From the NCBI RefSeq assembly GCF_036320965.1, contig NC_092251.1:783501-847500 (forward strand): 64,000 nucleotides of DNA, in the 5' to 3' direction. The position numbers and the translations under genes were made by a program. Shown here piece after piece: positions 27,501-42,900 of the stretch (its first letter is position 1; each line of letters opens with the position of its first letter). This DNA comes from Panulirus ornatus. Its lineage: Eukaryota > Arthropoda > Malacostraca > Decapoda > Palinuridae. The notes beneath the pieces are model-generated. The model had not been told where the DNA came from. It was given only the letters and a program-made list of their open reading frames with translations, and made no database searches.

Positions 27501-30500
27501 AAAGTCCACAGCAATACTGATTGGATTTTATTCAAGGAGCTGTAATCATGTAAAGTATATTAAGTTGAATAAGGTATTTATATATCATAGATGTCAGTGG
27601 ATTGAATCAGGGCATGTGAAGCGTCTGGGGTAAACCATGGAAAGCTGTGTAGGTATGTATATTTGCGTGTGTGGATGTATGTATATACATGTGTATGGGA
27701 GTGGGTTGGGCCATTTCTTTCGTCTGTTTCCTTGCGCTACCTCGCAAACGCGGGAGACAGCGACAAAGCAAGAAAAAAAAAAAAAAGATGTATGTTTAGA
27801 TACAGGGTTGTCTAACACAAATGGAACAAAATACACAAATGCTGCAACCCTCAGAACCCCAGTCATACAATGAACGTTGTCCAGCTAAACATCAATGCAT
27901 GAGAAACACAGAATTACTCATCTTACCCCAGGAACACAACATACATTTGCCCTTGTCTTGGAAACCAGACATACCCACATGTAACCTCCCTCCTTTAGGC
28001 AAAATGTATAACAGCTTTCTATTAGCTGACACCACTCAGCACAAGAAACAGGTCAAACAATTTCAACACTTAAAATTTCATCCATAGAAATAGAACTACA
28101 TGATACCTACTATCACTTTCCAAACTTCTTGAAAATTAGCTATCAAGAGAATCAACCGAAACATCCCTAAATATCCCACTCTAACCCTCTTAGAAGGGCA
28201 TTTGTCATAAATACTACACTACCACACCACATATGAATCTCACTACAGCACAGCCTGGATAGTTTTAACCAACTACATTCCCCCTTCCTGCACAGTTCTA
28301 GTGATAATAGATATGAATACATCTTCAACACAATTTCTTGTTATACCCTCAATTGAAATGTACTTGACACTACCCTCTACAGAAATTACAAGAAATAGTT
28401 GCCCTGCTTCAAAGCCAGCTATAAAGCCAAGATCATCCACAAAGGCTGTATTTGGAAAACTACCACCCTCTGTAATGGAATCCTTTAGGTTGTTCCTTTT
28501 CTGTCCATCTACAGTCTCCTCCTACGTGACTTCCCTCTTCCCCTGTTAACTAGAGTGAATGTTCTCTCATATGTAGATAACCTCACAGTTATCCAGCACT
28601 ACACAGGTAGCAGTAAATGTGTAGCACTACATCACACAATTGGGACGCTTGATTGTTAAACATGGAAAGTTTGTGTCCCCATAGAAATCCTCCATCACCC
28701 TCATAACCCCTGTCAGACATGACTCTAATCTGCACCCTCACATTATCTTGAATGATCATTCTTTCCCCTTCAACAAAGCACAGGCACATTAGGTATCACA
28801 TATGACACACACATGATATTCTTACCCCATATCACATAATTAGCATGGAAGCCATAAACAAATTAAATCCTTTAAGAATACTCACCAGCATTATATTCAG
28901 ACAGGCAAGAATCCCTCAGAATCCTCTACAAACAGTGCATTGGCTTCACTCTTAAACTGTCCCATCTGTCTGGTCACCCACCCTTTCAGAAGCAAACAAC
29001 TACAAAGAATACATGATAGAATAGAACAATCTCTGGTTGCTTAACAACCACAAGCAGTTAGTATCTGCCCAGCTACAACAAAAAATACTTCCAGTGCAAT
29101 TACACCTTAGCATGCTTGGCACCCAGTTCTCTACAACAGTAGTAACCCCTTTTCACCCAAGATACTTCATAACTATCCACTAACTTTCACATGAATGAAA
29201 AGCTCCCTCCATGCTCACACTGAAGCCACTAATACTCACAGTCTTCCTGCCACTAGAAAACACAGCATTGACATCATAATGGCTCAACAAACACTGAACA
29301 GCTTCTCCCTGCTCCACCAGACATACTCTCGTCTGAAACTGCGCTACGCAAACAAATGAGTGTTACTTTCTCATCTGCCCTATGGACATCACCCATCTCT
29401 TCAGCATCACAAGTATCATTTCATCGTATCCCAGGAACCCTCATGTCCAAGATGCAACTTCCATGCTGAAGACACCAAATATGTACTCCTTAAATGTCAT
29501 GTACTTACTCATCTAAGACACACACACAGCATCACCACACTTCATTAGCTGTGGTCTTGGCTGGTGGACATGACTGAACTCCTGAGTGCTATGCATGCCC
29601 GCCCTATGAGAGGGTGTTCTGGGACAGGATTAGTAATTAAGGACATGCAGATATTTTACATAGTTGAATGTTACCATAAATGATTATGATAATATACAAA
29701 TAGGTCATGTTATGATCCACAGGAACTTTGTCTTATTTAAAAAGAAGCAGGTAAACAAGAAATAAAAGAGCATAAAAAAAGTGATACATGTAGGGATAAA
29801 ATGCCAAATGTTTAGTGTTTAGCCCTTTTAGTGCAAATCCTAACTTTATTTTTTGTTGTACATTTTTTTTCTGTGAGGCCCAATTTTTCATACTTTAAAC
29901 TTGGCTCTTATAAAAGCATTATACTTCTGTTTCCAAAGTGGTGAAAATATGCCAGATGCCCTGATGCATTCACTTGGAGTAGAATAGTGTGACATTGCCA
30001 AAACAGCACAAGAAAATCCGTGGAATTTCAATGAATTTTTTTCATGCAAATTTCATTAAGTTCATGCAGAATAGGTATATATAGTATCTGATAGGTATGA
30101 TCCCAAATGCTGTTATAAGATAACATATATATTATTATTTTATTTTGCTTTGTCGCTGTCTCCCGCGTTAGCGAGGTAGCGCAAGGAAACAGACGAAAGG
30201 ATGGCCCAACCCACCCACATACACATGTATATAGGTACACGTCCACACACGCAAATATACATACCTATACATCGCAACGTATACATATATATACACACAG
30301 ACATATACATATATACACACAGACATATACATATATACACATGTACATAATTCATACTGTCTGCCTTTATTCATTCCCATCGCCACCTCGCCACACATGA
30401 AATAACAACCCCCTCCCCCCTCATGTGTGCGAGGTAGCACTAGGAAAAGACAACAAAGGCCACATTCATTAACACTCAGTCTCTAGCTGTCATGTAATAA

Positions 30501-33500
30501 TGCACTGAAACCACAGCTCCCTTTCCACATCCAGGCCCCACAGAACTTTCCATGGTTTACCACAGACGCTTCACATGCCCTGGTTCAATCCATTGACAGC
30601 GCGTCGACCCCGGTACCACATCATTGCAATTCACTCTATTCCTTGCACGCCTTTCACCCTCCTGCATGTTCAGGCCCCGATCACTCAAAATCTTTTTCAC
30701 TCCATCTTTCCACCTCCAATTTGGTCTCTCACTTCTCCTTGTTCCCTCCACCTCTGACACATATATCCTCTTGGTCAATCTTTCCTCACTCATTCTCTCC
30801 ATGTGACCAAACCATTTCAAAACACCCTCTTCTGCTCTCTCAACCACTCTCTTTTATTACCACACATCTCTCTTACCCTTACATTACTTACTCGATCAAA
30901 CCACCTCACACCACATATTGTCCTCAAACATCTCATTTCTAGCACATCCACCCTCCTCCGCACAACTCTATCCATAGCCCACGCCTTGCAACCATACAAC
31001 ATTCTTGGAACCAGTATTCCTTCAAACATACCCATTTTTGCTTTCCGAGATAATGTTCTCGACTTCCACACATTCTTCAAGGCTCCCAGAATTTTCACCC
31101 CCTCCCCCACCCTATGATTGACTTCCGCTTCCATGGTTCCATCCCCTGCCAAATCCACTCCCAGATATCTAAAACACTTTACTTCCTCCAGTTTTTCTCC
31201 ATTCAAACTTACTTCCCAATTGACTTGACCCTCAACCCTACTGTTCCTAATAACCTTGCTCTTATTCACATTTACTCTCAACTTTCTTCTTTCACACACT
31301 TTACCAAACTCGTCACCAGCTTCTACAGTTTCTCACATGAATCAGCCACCAGCGCTGTATCATCAGCGAACAACAACTGACTACTTCCCAAGCACTCTCA
31401 TCCACAACAAACTGCATACTTGCCCCTCTTTCGAAAATTCTTGCATTCACCTCCCTAACAACCCCATCCATAAACAAATTAAACAACCATGGAGACATTA
31501 CACACCCCTGCCGCAAACCTACATTCACTGAGAACCAATCCTTTTCCTCTCTTCCTACATGTACACATGCCTTACATCCTCGATAAAAACTTTTCACTGC
31601 TTCTAACAACTTGCCTCCCGCACCATATATTCTTAATACCTTCCACAGAGCATCTCTATCAACTCTATCATATACCTTCTCCAGATCCATAAAAGCTACA
31701 TACAAATCCATTTGCTTTTCTAAGTATTTCTCACATACATTCTCCAAAGCAAACACCTGATCCACACATCCTCTACCACTTCTGAAACCACACTGCTCTT
31801 CCCCAATCTGATGATCTGTACATGCCTTCACTCTCTCAATCAATACCCTCCCATATAATTTACCAGAAATACTCAACAAACTTATACCTCTGTAATTTGA
31901 GCACTCACTCTTATCCCCTTTGCCTTTGTACAATGGCACTATGCAAGCATTCCGCCAATCCTCAGGCACCTCACCCTGAATCATACATACATTGAATAAC
32001 CTTACCAACCAGTCAACAATACAGTCACCCCCTTTTTTAATAAATTCCACTGCAATACCATCCAAACCTGCTGCCTTGCCCGCTTTCATATATTACAGAG
32101 GTATAAGTTTGTTGAGTATTCCTGGGAAATTATATGGAAATGTATTGATTGAGAGGGTGAAGGCATGTACAGAGCATCAGATTGGGGAAGAGCAGTGTGG
32201 TTTCAGAAGTGGTAGAGGATGTATGGATCAGGTGTTTGCTTTGAAGAATGTATGTGAGAAATACTTAGAAAAGAAAATGGATTTGTATGTAGCATTTATG
32301 GATCTGGAGAAGGCATATGATAGAGTTGATAGAGATGCTCTGTGGAAGGTATTAAGAATATATGGTGCGGGAGGCAAGTTGTTAGAAGCAGTGAAAAGTT
32401 TTTATCGAGGATGTAAGGCATGTGTATGTGTAGAAAGAGAGGAAAGTGATTGGTTCTCAGTGAATGTAGGTTTGCGGCAGGGGTGTGTGAAGTCTCTATG
32501 GTTATTTAATTTGTTTATGGATGGGGTTGTTAGGGAGGTGAATGCAAGGGTTTTGGAAAGAGGGGCAAGTATGCAGTCTGTTGTGGATGAGAGAGCTTGT
32601 GAAGTGAGTCAGTTGTTGTTCGCTGATGATACAGCGCTGGTGGCTGATTCATGTGAGAAACTGCAGAAGCTGGTGACTGAGTTTGGTAAAGTGTGTGAAA
32701 AAAGAAAGTTAAGAGTAAATGTGAATAAGAGCAAGGTTATTAGGTACAGTAGGGTTGAGGGTCAAGTCAATTGGGAAGTAAGTTTGGATGGAGAAAAACT
32801 GGAGGAAGTAAAGTGTTTTAGATATCTGGGAGTAGATCTGGCAGCAGATGAAACCATGGAAGCAGAAGTGAATAATGGGGTGGGGGAAGGGGCGAAAATC
32901 TTGGGAGCCTTGAAGAATGTTTGGAAGTCGATAACATTATCTCGGAGAGCAAAAATGGGTATGTTTGAAGGAATAGTGGTTCCAACAATGTTGTATGGTT
33001 GCGAGGCATGGTCTATGGATAGAGTTGTGCGCAGGAGGGTGGATGTGCTGGAAATGAGATGTTTGAGGACAATATGTGGTGTGAGGTGGTTTGATCGAGT
33101 AAGTAATGTAAGGGTAAGATAGGTGTGTGGAAATAAAAAGAGTGTGGTTGAGAGAGCAGAAGAGGGTGTTTTGAAATGGTTTGGTCACATGGAGAAAATG
33201 AGTGAGGAAAGATTGACCAAGAGGATATATGTGTCAGAGGTGGAGGAAATGAGGAGAAGTGGGAGACCAAATTGGAGGTGGAAAGATGGAGTGAAAAAGA
33301 TTTTGTGTGGTCGGGGCCTGAACATTCAGGAGGGTGAAAGGCATGCAAGGAATAGAGTGAATTGGAACGATGTGGTATACCGTGGTCGACGTGCTGTCAA
33401 TGGATTGAACCAGGGCAAGTGAAGTGTCTGGGGTAAACCATGGAAAGTTCTGTGGGGCCTGGATGTGGAAAGGGAGCTGTGGTTTCGGTGCTTTATTACA

Positions 33501-33835
33501 TGACAGCTAGAGACTGAGTGTGAACGAATGTGGCCTTTGTTGTCTTTTCCTAGTGCTACCTCGCGCTTATGCAGGGGGAGGGGGGTTTTCATTTCATGTG
33601 TGGTGGGGTGGTGATGGGAATGAATAAGGGCAGACTATGAATTATGTACATGTTTATATAGGTATATGTCTGAGTGTGTATATTTATATGTATACGTTGA
33701 GATGTATAGATATGTATAGGCGCTGTGTGTGGACATGTATGTATATACATGTGTATGTGGGTGGGTTAGGCCATTTTTTCGTCTGTTTCCTTGGGCTACC
33801 TCGCTAATGCGGGAGACAGCGTCAAAGTCTAATAA

Positions 33836-33929
<94 letters not shown>

Positions 33930-36900
33930 TATTTTTTCAAACATATTCGCTATTTTCCGCATAAAGCGAGGTCATGTTAAAAACAGAGGACTGAGCCTTT
34001 GGGGAAATATCCTCACTTGGCCGCCTTCTCTGTTCCTTCTTTTGGAAAATCAAAAATGGGAGGGGAGGATTCCCAGCTCCCACTCCCTCCCCCTTTTGTC
34101 ACCTACAACATGCAGGGAATACATGGAATTTATCAAAGAAGGGAGTGACTGTGTTGTTGATTGGTTGTTAAGGATATTCATTGTATGTATGGATCATGGT
34201 GAAGTGCCTGAGGATTGGCAGAATGCATGCATAGTGCCATTGTACAAAGACAAAGTGGATAAAGGTGAGTGTTCAAATTACAGGGGCATAAGTTTGTTGA
34301 GTATTCCTGGGAAATTATATGAGAGGGTATTGATTGAAAGGGTAAAGGCATGTACAGAGCATCAGATTGGGGAAGAGCAGTGGGGTTTCAGAAGTGGGAG
34401 AGGATGTGTGGATCAGGTGTTTGCTTTGAAGAATATATGAGAAATACTTAGAAAAACAGATGGATTCATATGTAGCATTTATGGATCTGGAAAAGGTATA
34501 TGGTAGGGTGGATAGAGATGCTCTGTGGAAGGTTTTAAGAGTATATGGCATGGGAGGTAAGTTGCTAGAAGCAGTGAAAAGTTTTTAACAAGGACGTAAG
34601 GCATGTGTACGAGTAGGAAGAGAGGAAAGTTATTGGTTCCCAGTGAATATCTGTTTGCAGCCTGGGTGCGTGATGTCACCTTGGTTATTTAATTTGTTTA
34701 TGGATGTGGTGGTTAAGGAGGTCAATGCAAGAGTCTTGGAGAGTGGCAAGTATGCAGTCTGTTTTGGATGAGAGGGCTTAGGAAGTGAATCAGCTGTTGG
34801 TCACTGATGATAGAGTGATTGTGGCTGATTCAGGTGAAAAACTGCAGAAGTTGGTGACTGAGTTTGGTAAAGTGTGTGAAAGAAGAAAGTTGCGAGTAAA
34901 TGTGAATAAGAACAAATTTATTAGGTTCAGTAGGGTTGAGGGAATCGTTATTTGGGAGGTAAGTTTGAATGGAGAAAAACTGAAGGAAGTGAAGTGTTTT
35001 AGATATCTGGGAGTGGACTTAGCAGCAGATAGAACCATGGAAGTAGAAGTGAGTCAAAAGGTGGGGGAGGGAGCGAAGGTTCTGGTAGGGTTGAAGAATG
35101 TGTGGAAGGCAAGAACTTTATCTCAGAGGGCAAAAATGGGTGTTTGAAGGAATAGCGGTTCCAACAATGTTATATGTGTGCGAGACGTGGGCTATAGATA
35201 GGGTTGTGCGGAGGAGGGTGGATGTGTTGGAAATGAAATGTTTTAGGACAATATTTGGTGTGAGGTGGTTCGATTAAGTAATGAAAGGGCAAGAGAAATA
35301 TGTGGTAAAAAAAGTGTGGTTGAGAGATCAGTAGAGGGTGTGTTGAAATGGTTTGGGTGTATGGAGAGACTGAGTGAGGAAAGATTGACAAAGAGGATGT
35401 ATGTGTCAAAGGTGGAGGGAACAAGGAGAAGCAGGAGACCAGACTGGAGGTAGAAGGCTGGAGTGAGAAAGATTTTGAGCGATCGGGGCTTGGACATACA
35501 GGAGGGTGAAAGGTGTGCAAGGAATGGAGTGAATCAGAACGATGTGGTATACCGGGGTTGAGGTGCTGTCAGTGGATCGAAGTAGGGCATGTGAAGCATC
35601 TGGGATAAACAATGGGAAGTTTTGTGGGGCCTGGATGTGGAAAGGGAAAACTGGGTTTGGATTTCAGTGTAATTTCCATGGCAGCTGTATCATGTCCTTA
35701 ACTTGTTTGTATACTTTCTTGGTATTTCTTTCATGATAATATCTTTATATTAAATTCTGTTTAGTTTGTGGTTAAAGAATACCCACATCAGTAGGTAAAA
35801 CCAAAAAATTATGTAACTGCAAGCATGACATACTTTTGTTCATTGTTTTGTGTGTTTTTTTCTGTGAAATAAAAAGACAAATAATTCCATTGGCAGGCTT
35901 GGACTATATATATGACTATGGAGATGAAGGCATACCCGAGCGTTTAAGACAGTCAAGCAGGGCCTGGCTTTCTTCTAGTCCTGATGGTGGAGGGTTCAGA
36001 GGTGGGGAGTAGTATATGATAAATCCCTCTCAGGTTTATATGTTTTCTCCCCAGTTTATGCTTCATCATTATTGTGCATGCTGTTAATGTTACGGATTTC
36101 ATTTTGAATGTTTAGTTTATGCTGTCAGTGTTTGCCAGTTACCAGCTGCTTATTATGTAGTAGTTGGTAGGCAGCCACCAAACAGGGAGATATATTAGTG
36201 GTACTACCAGCCTGGGTATTGGGAGGGTTAGTGACAGCTGCATAGTGAGCTAGCACTTCAATGGATGTTGTTTTACTCCACTTACCTTGACAGCTGTCTT
36301 TTATTTCTGCCTCACCCACACATGAACTGCTGGCATTCTATCCACAAACATATAATCTTTCCTTGTCATACATAACACTTGACAGCATATAACTTACACA
36401 GCTCATTCTTTTTAACTCTAGATTTTGAATGTTTAGTTTATGCTGTCAGTGTTTGCCAATTACCAGCTGCTTATTATGTAGTAGTTGGTAGGCAGCCACC
36501 GAACAGGGAGATATATTAGTGGTACTACCAGCCTGGGTATTGGGAGGGTAAGTGACAGCTGCATAGTGAGCTAGCACTTCAATGGATGTTGTTTTACTCC
36601 ACTGACCTTGACAGCTGTCTTTTACTTCTGCCTCACCCACACATGAACTGCTGGCATTCTATCCATAAACATATAATCTTTCTTTGTCATACATAACACT
36701 TGACAGCATATAACTTACACAACTCATTCTTTGTAACTCTAGATTTTTCTGCGGTGAGCTCTGTGCACTAGCCCTGCGTTTCGGCATAGGAGCAAAAATA
36801 GAAGTAGGTAGGAATGTTAGATAGGAGCCTAAGGTAGAAGTAGTTGGTAGGAAGATTAGGTGGGAGCATTTGTTAGAAGTAGTAGGTTGGAAAATAAGGC

Positions 36901-39900
36901 AGGAACATTTGGAAGACACATTAGATAGAAGTAGTTGGTAAGAACATTTGGTAGCAGTCTCTGAAAAACTGCACTAGAGTTGCCCTTTACCTGTAGCCTT
37001 TTAAAGATGAGGCACAAAAGGCTGAGGAGCAGCATTGGAGTTCTCCAATTATGGAAACGTTTTTGGTGACTATTCCATTGAGAGTGTTCCCAAAGGTAAC
37101 AGGGACCTAAAGTAGATAGATAGATATTGTGTGATACAGTTTTTTATCATCCTGTATTACCTTAAGCCAGAGTAAATTGGTAGTTATTGGTATATCCTGG
37201 TATTGATATTATTTGATGATTTTTTTTTATTCCACTGCTAGTAATAGTATTTTGTGCAATTTAGTACAAAATCAAGAATCCGTAATTCTGTTATATATGG
37301 GGCAATTTATTATTTAACTTAAACTAAATTTATTTATTTGAGTACCCTTTGAGTTTTAGATGTGCTCATAGTCTAACCTGTGTAAGTAACCAAACTATCT
37401 ATTTGTCTGTCTGTCCAACTATCCCTGAGATTTGTTCCCTCAGGGAAATCCCTTAAGGGGATCATCATAGCAAACGAGTCTCCATAACTGGTGAACTACA
37501 GTATCCTAACACCTGAGGGAATTTTGTTCCATATTTTTTTTATCTTTATATGGAATCTAAGAGGATATCTTTACTTACCTAGTAGCTCAAGGGGAGTCTT
37601 TATATCAAAACATTAGTTAAAAGAGGAAACTTTAAAGAATTTGAACTTGTGGCAACAAAAAATCTTGGAGCTGTATGGTGTTGGTACTTCCACCATTTAT
37701 GATAGTAAGAAGTAATGTGATAAAATCTTGAAATTCTTTATAATGAGACTGACACAACTAAGGGCATTTGTGAGCATGAAACTTTGCTTTGTGCAGAGTC
37801 TGTGGATAATGGTAATACTCTTTTTTGTTATTTGTAAAAGAGTGATGGGTAAGGGGGTCTGGCTGGCCCTGCCCTTAGGGTGGTTTACAGCTAGTTCATG
37901 AAATGGAAGTTTATGGGAAAACATGGATTGCTAAGCATTGCTTTACTTAGAACAGCACTTGTAGGGATTGCATCTACTACACTTAGCAGAGAATGCCTTT
38001 TCTGTATGCATTATTTTTCTAGTATTAAGAACTGCTTTGTTAGTACAGAGATTCAAATACAGTAATATTCTAGTTTTATTGAATGGTTTATTGTGGTTCT
38101 TTTCATATTAGTTAATGGACTGGAATGCTGTGCCTTTTCTGTATGATTCTTTATTTTGGCAGATGAACTCTTATTACTTAACTTTCAATGTGCTAACTTT
38201 TTAGATGATATCTACGCTGTAACAAAATGCATGGAAAAACATAAGTAGTTTATTGAGTGTTTAATTGATTGCTTCAGTATTGTAAGTCTTTCTCATATAA
38301 GTTAATGTAAATAGGTTGGATCTCATTATTATTTTTATTAGGTTAGCTGAAATATCAGTGATCTTTAGGGATGTGGTGTATCTATTTATCTCCCTACATC
38401 TTGGATGCCCATTCCTTCCAGGAACTCCCATCAAGGTGGTGGCCGTAGCAAAAGTCTACACATATTTCTGTCCTTATATGCTTCCCTCACATACACCACA
38501 CCATGCATTCTTCTCCCATTTCTCTTCCTCCAGTAATCTTCCACTTTATTTTTCCATGTCACAGGTGGTCTTCCTCTCACACAATCCCCTTAATCTTACT
38601 GTCATACACTATCCTTGTGTACTCCCCACCTTGCATTTTTTCCACGTGCCCAAACCACCTCAAAGTTTTATATTTTGCCCTCTCTACCAGCCTACAGTTC
38701 ATTTTGGTCGAGGTGGTGTGCAAAGTGAGAGGGTTAGGGAGAGTTATTTGGTAAACAGAGAAGAGGTAGTAAAAGCTTTGCGGAAGATGAAAGCCGGCAA
38801 GGCAGCGAGTTTGGATGGTATTGCAGTGGAATTTATCAAAAAAGGGGGTGACTGTATCGTTGACTGGTTGGTAAGGTTATTTAATGTATGTATGACTCAT
38901 GGTGAGGTGCCTGAGTGTTCTTAATGTTCAGGACTTGTTATACCAGAGCCTCTTCTCTCCATCCTTCCATCTCTTTAGCCTACCCCACTCCTTTGCTGTT
39001 TTTATTTCTGACATAAACTTACTTAGGTAATTTTTCTTCGCTTATTCCTTCAATATTTTTGAACAATTACAGCACACACTGTTCAACTCTTTCAGTCAGT
39101 TTTTGCACTCTTCCACTGTTACTACCACACCACAAATTTTGATGTTAATATGGTATGATACAAAGTCCTGTAATTAAAATCAAAAGGCACATACAAAATC
39201 CTCCTACAAAGCATTGTATTTTGCAAAGATGTTTTTTTGTGAACTTACAAAATTATATAGAAAAACCATTTCTAACTAAAACTTTCAGCTGAATGATTTG
39301 CATACATTTATGAATGAACAAATTTCCCATTTTTGTGAATTATATGTGCTTACTTTTATACATTAGGGTTTGTAGAAATAGTTATATTTTTCCTTTTTTA
39401 CAGATAGTAGATACCAAACAAAAACTGCAGCCTTTGGTGAATATGAGGATACTGGTGAATTCCTGTCACCACATAGATTTCAAACACAGCAGAAGCCTCA
39501 GGACACCCAGCAACCTGTTTTGAATGAAACATTAAGAAAGGAAAAACAACTGAAAGCTTCAGGTAGAATTAATTCTTGTGCAGTTCCCAGTTGTTCAAAA
39601 GAGAAGTAACAAATTGCTATTTTAGTGAACTGTTCAACAATAGTGAACTTTTCAACAAGAACTTTTAACCACTATCCACTCAATATTTTCCCCATCAGAA
39701 ATATGATACAGTTCATAGTCATTTTTATAGATGTTGCAACACAGTCACATGTGATTTTTGTTCCATGTTAGCCATCTTTCAGGGTTTTTAAGGAAGAACC
39801 AACATTGGTTTATTTTCCGTCCAAAAATAACACTTGTAAGACAACTAACACATCTTTATTGGGTGAGCAGGTCCATGGGAACACTAACTACTATCCTATG

Positions 39901-42900
39901 CTTTAACTTGCAGCAAAGATGGTGCCCGCTGTTCATCAGACAAAGTTATTCAATTTGACTTTTGTTTGCGATCCTAGTTGAATGTAATAACTTCAAAGGG
40001 TTCCATTTGTGAAATAGTCCAACCTGTGAGATTACTGAACACTGAATGAAGGCTCTTTCTTAACGACAGTATTTTCTCTGTTTTCAAAATTTTGAACTTA
40101 AACACTTTCGTAAATATTTTCCAACTTTTCCTCAGTTTATATCTCATCTCATCTTGAGTACCTCTGTAAAGTCAGACTTGGAAAGGATTCCCATATAGGG
40201 TAGACAAAGTAATTAAGTTTAGCACCCCAAAACAAAGTTTCTCGTAGTTTGTCAACGTAAAACTTCACAACTTTTATATTTCCTCTAATGGTTCTGTATT
40301 TTCACCTTTCAAATCAGTAAACATACTCAGCACCTCTGCAACTTTTAATCTGTCTTGCAAATCTTACATAACACAAGTAGCTGCCTTTTAAGAACTAGGA
40401 ATTCTGTTCAGATCCTGAGGATTCTCATCTTTTGAACAGTTTTTTCAGTTATCCAAAGATTGATTTGTCTCTGCTCTAACTTTTGCATTGACAGTAAGTA
40501 TACATATTTACTTGACATAATCAAATTTAAAGCAGTTTGACTTATCACTAATCTCTTCTATGACACTTGACCCTTTTCCCTTCATGCTATTGGCTCTCTT
40601 TCCTTCCTCTCTAGGTATATATTTATGTCTCTGCTCCCTTGAACTGGCTGCTTGTGCGTATGCATAAACTAGATCACTCATTGCTTGATGAGCCACAGCA
40701 TCATGTGATTGCTTTGTGCCAATTGTCTTGTTTCTTTCCTTTCAGGGCTATGCTTTGGAGCTCTTTCCCTTCTTTTTTTTTTTTGACAGCTATGACCTAC
40801 TTCATTTCAAAGACATTTTCCACCCCCTCAGTTTTTTCTCTTGTATCTTCACATCTTTAACTCTCTAGTATTTTATTTTTATGGTTCACATAAGGTTTGA
40901 TTGTGATAGAGACTGGTCTTTGTTAGTGGCTCTTCTAGAATGGGTATTGGATGCAGCAGTTACAAGATTATGTGATGTAAGACATCATAAGAATTATGTC
41001 AGATTGGGTGTTTTAGTGCTATGATTGATGTGCATACTTGTCTCTCTTGTCTTGGAAGTCACAAAGGGTAGTTTGACACTGACAGGATTGTTCATTCATT
41101 GACACATAACTTGATGTAGTACATCCTTCACCCCTTCCTGATACTAGGAAATGGTTTCCATAGAACAAAGATAGTGTGTAGTTGTACAACAATGATCACT
41201 TCACTCAAAATTCAGTTAAAGTATACTTTAAGGCAAAATGGTGGCATGATTGGAATATGAACTGTTTCTGTTTCCTTTGAATTTACACTATGATGGTTCA
41301 AGTTTGTAATTGAATATACAAAATAGCAGTATGTTAGTTCTCATATGATAATCAGTTTTATGCCTAATTTCTTTTCCCACCTTGCAAAGTTAATCCTAAA
41401 TCAAAGCACCCAAACATCAAGATATGTGGACTCAAGTATGCATTTTTGCAAATATATAGGGATTGATCATAGAACATCAAACCTCATTATACTTAGACAT
41501 TTATTCATAGATACACAGTCCAAGTATGTGTTTAAAAGCTGTGACATTGAAAATTTATTAAATTTCTGATTTTCTTTAACAAAATTTATCATTTTCTGTA
41601 TGATTGTGTGGTACTTGGTCAAAATGAAATGAGAAATGTGGATTTTTTCATTTTTTATAATGGTTACTTTTTTAGAATTAGTGGTGTAATCCATTTGAAT
41701 CTCATAATTTTTTTTTAGATTCTCAATCAAATGAATTGATTTCTTATATATAGTTATTTTGTGCTTATATTAAATGATCATATTTTCTTTTTTGATGTAA
41801 ATCAAGAAATGTGGATTTTTCTTGCCATATAGAGCTGCAATGATGTATGGTTCATGTGAATCCTGGTGCTCTGTGGGAGATGCTGCCAGGCAATATTGTT
41901 GGCAAGGTTCTGGAAAGGGTGAATGTGCTAGAAATGAATGTTTGAGGGCACTATGTGGTGCGGTGGGTGGACTAAATAAGAAATGATAGGGTCAGAGAGA
42001 GATGTGATGGTAAGAAGAATATGGTTGAATGAGCTGAAGAAGGTATGCTGAAATGGTTTTGATATAGGAAAGAATGAGTTATAAGAGACTGAGTAAGGGT
42101 GAAGGGGAAGACCAAGGAGGAGATGGAAGGAAGAAGTAAGAGAGGCTTCGAGTTGATGGGATATGAGCATTCAAGAGGGTGAGATGCATTTATGGGATAG
42201 AGTGAATTGAAGTGATGTGGTATGCATGGGGTGACATATTGTCAGTGAGCTGAACAAGGGAATATGATGCAATCAGGTGACACCACAGAGCATTCTTGAT
42301 GCCTAGCTGTGGGTAGGGGGCCTTGGTTTTGAAGTGGTACTTATGACAGTTGGAGAGTGGATGTAAACAGATGAGGCTGTTCTTCACCTGTTCCTTGCAC
42401 TAGCTTGCTAATAAAGGAAATGGTTATAAAGTATGAAAACAAAATTATGTAACTCCAGGATGTACTTGATAGGACTTCTGCAGCTTCAAGACTCTGCCAC
42501 AAATCATTATCAAGGAAATAGCAGACTCCCTTGGAGTGAGTTCCTCAACAAGTTTTTTCTTTTTTTGGAGGCTCCAGTCATGGACAAAAGTTCACATCAT
42601 AGCTGGGCTTTATTTGAAATTTAGAGCGGATCATGAAAGGGAAAAAGAAGAGACAGCGGAAAGTATTTACGAATTTTGGAGAAAGTGAAAAAAACCTTTC
42701 CTTTAAAATGTGCTTGGTCATAGTTTTTGGGAAATGACATGAGAAGGTAGAGAGTACCAAAGCTTAGAGATGTAGGGAAAGAAACAGTTATCAAAATGAC
42801 CCACCCTTGAGCTGCCAATGGCCAGAAGAAACTGTTATCAAAATGACCAATCCTTAAGTTGTCAGTGGCCACACGATAATCACGTGATGTTGAAGCTTGC

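Noticed and set aside
36125..36640. Pair of near-identical 64-codon minus-strand frames
   Set aside because: They exist because of the 321-bp tandem duplication of repeat X; no start context, domain or conservation beyond the repeat.
40508..40696. Small Lys/Ser-rich minus-strand frame as a host gene
   Set aside because: No homology recognised, no splice-compatible neighbours, length within chance expectation.
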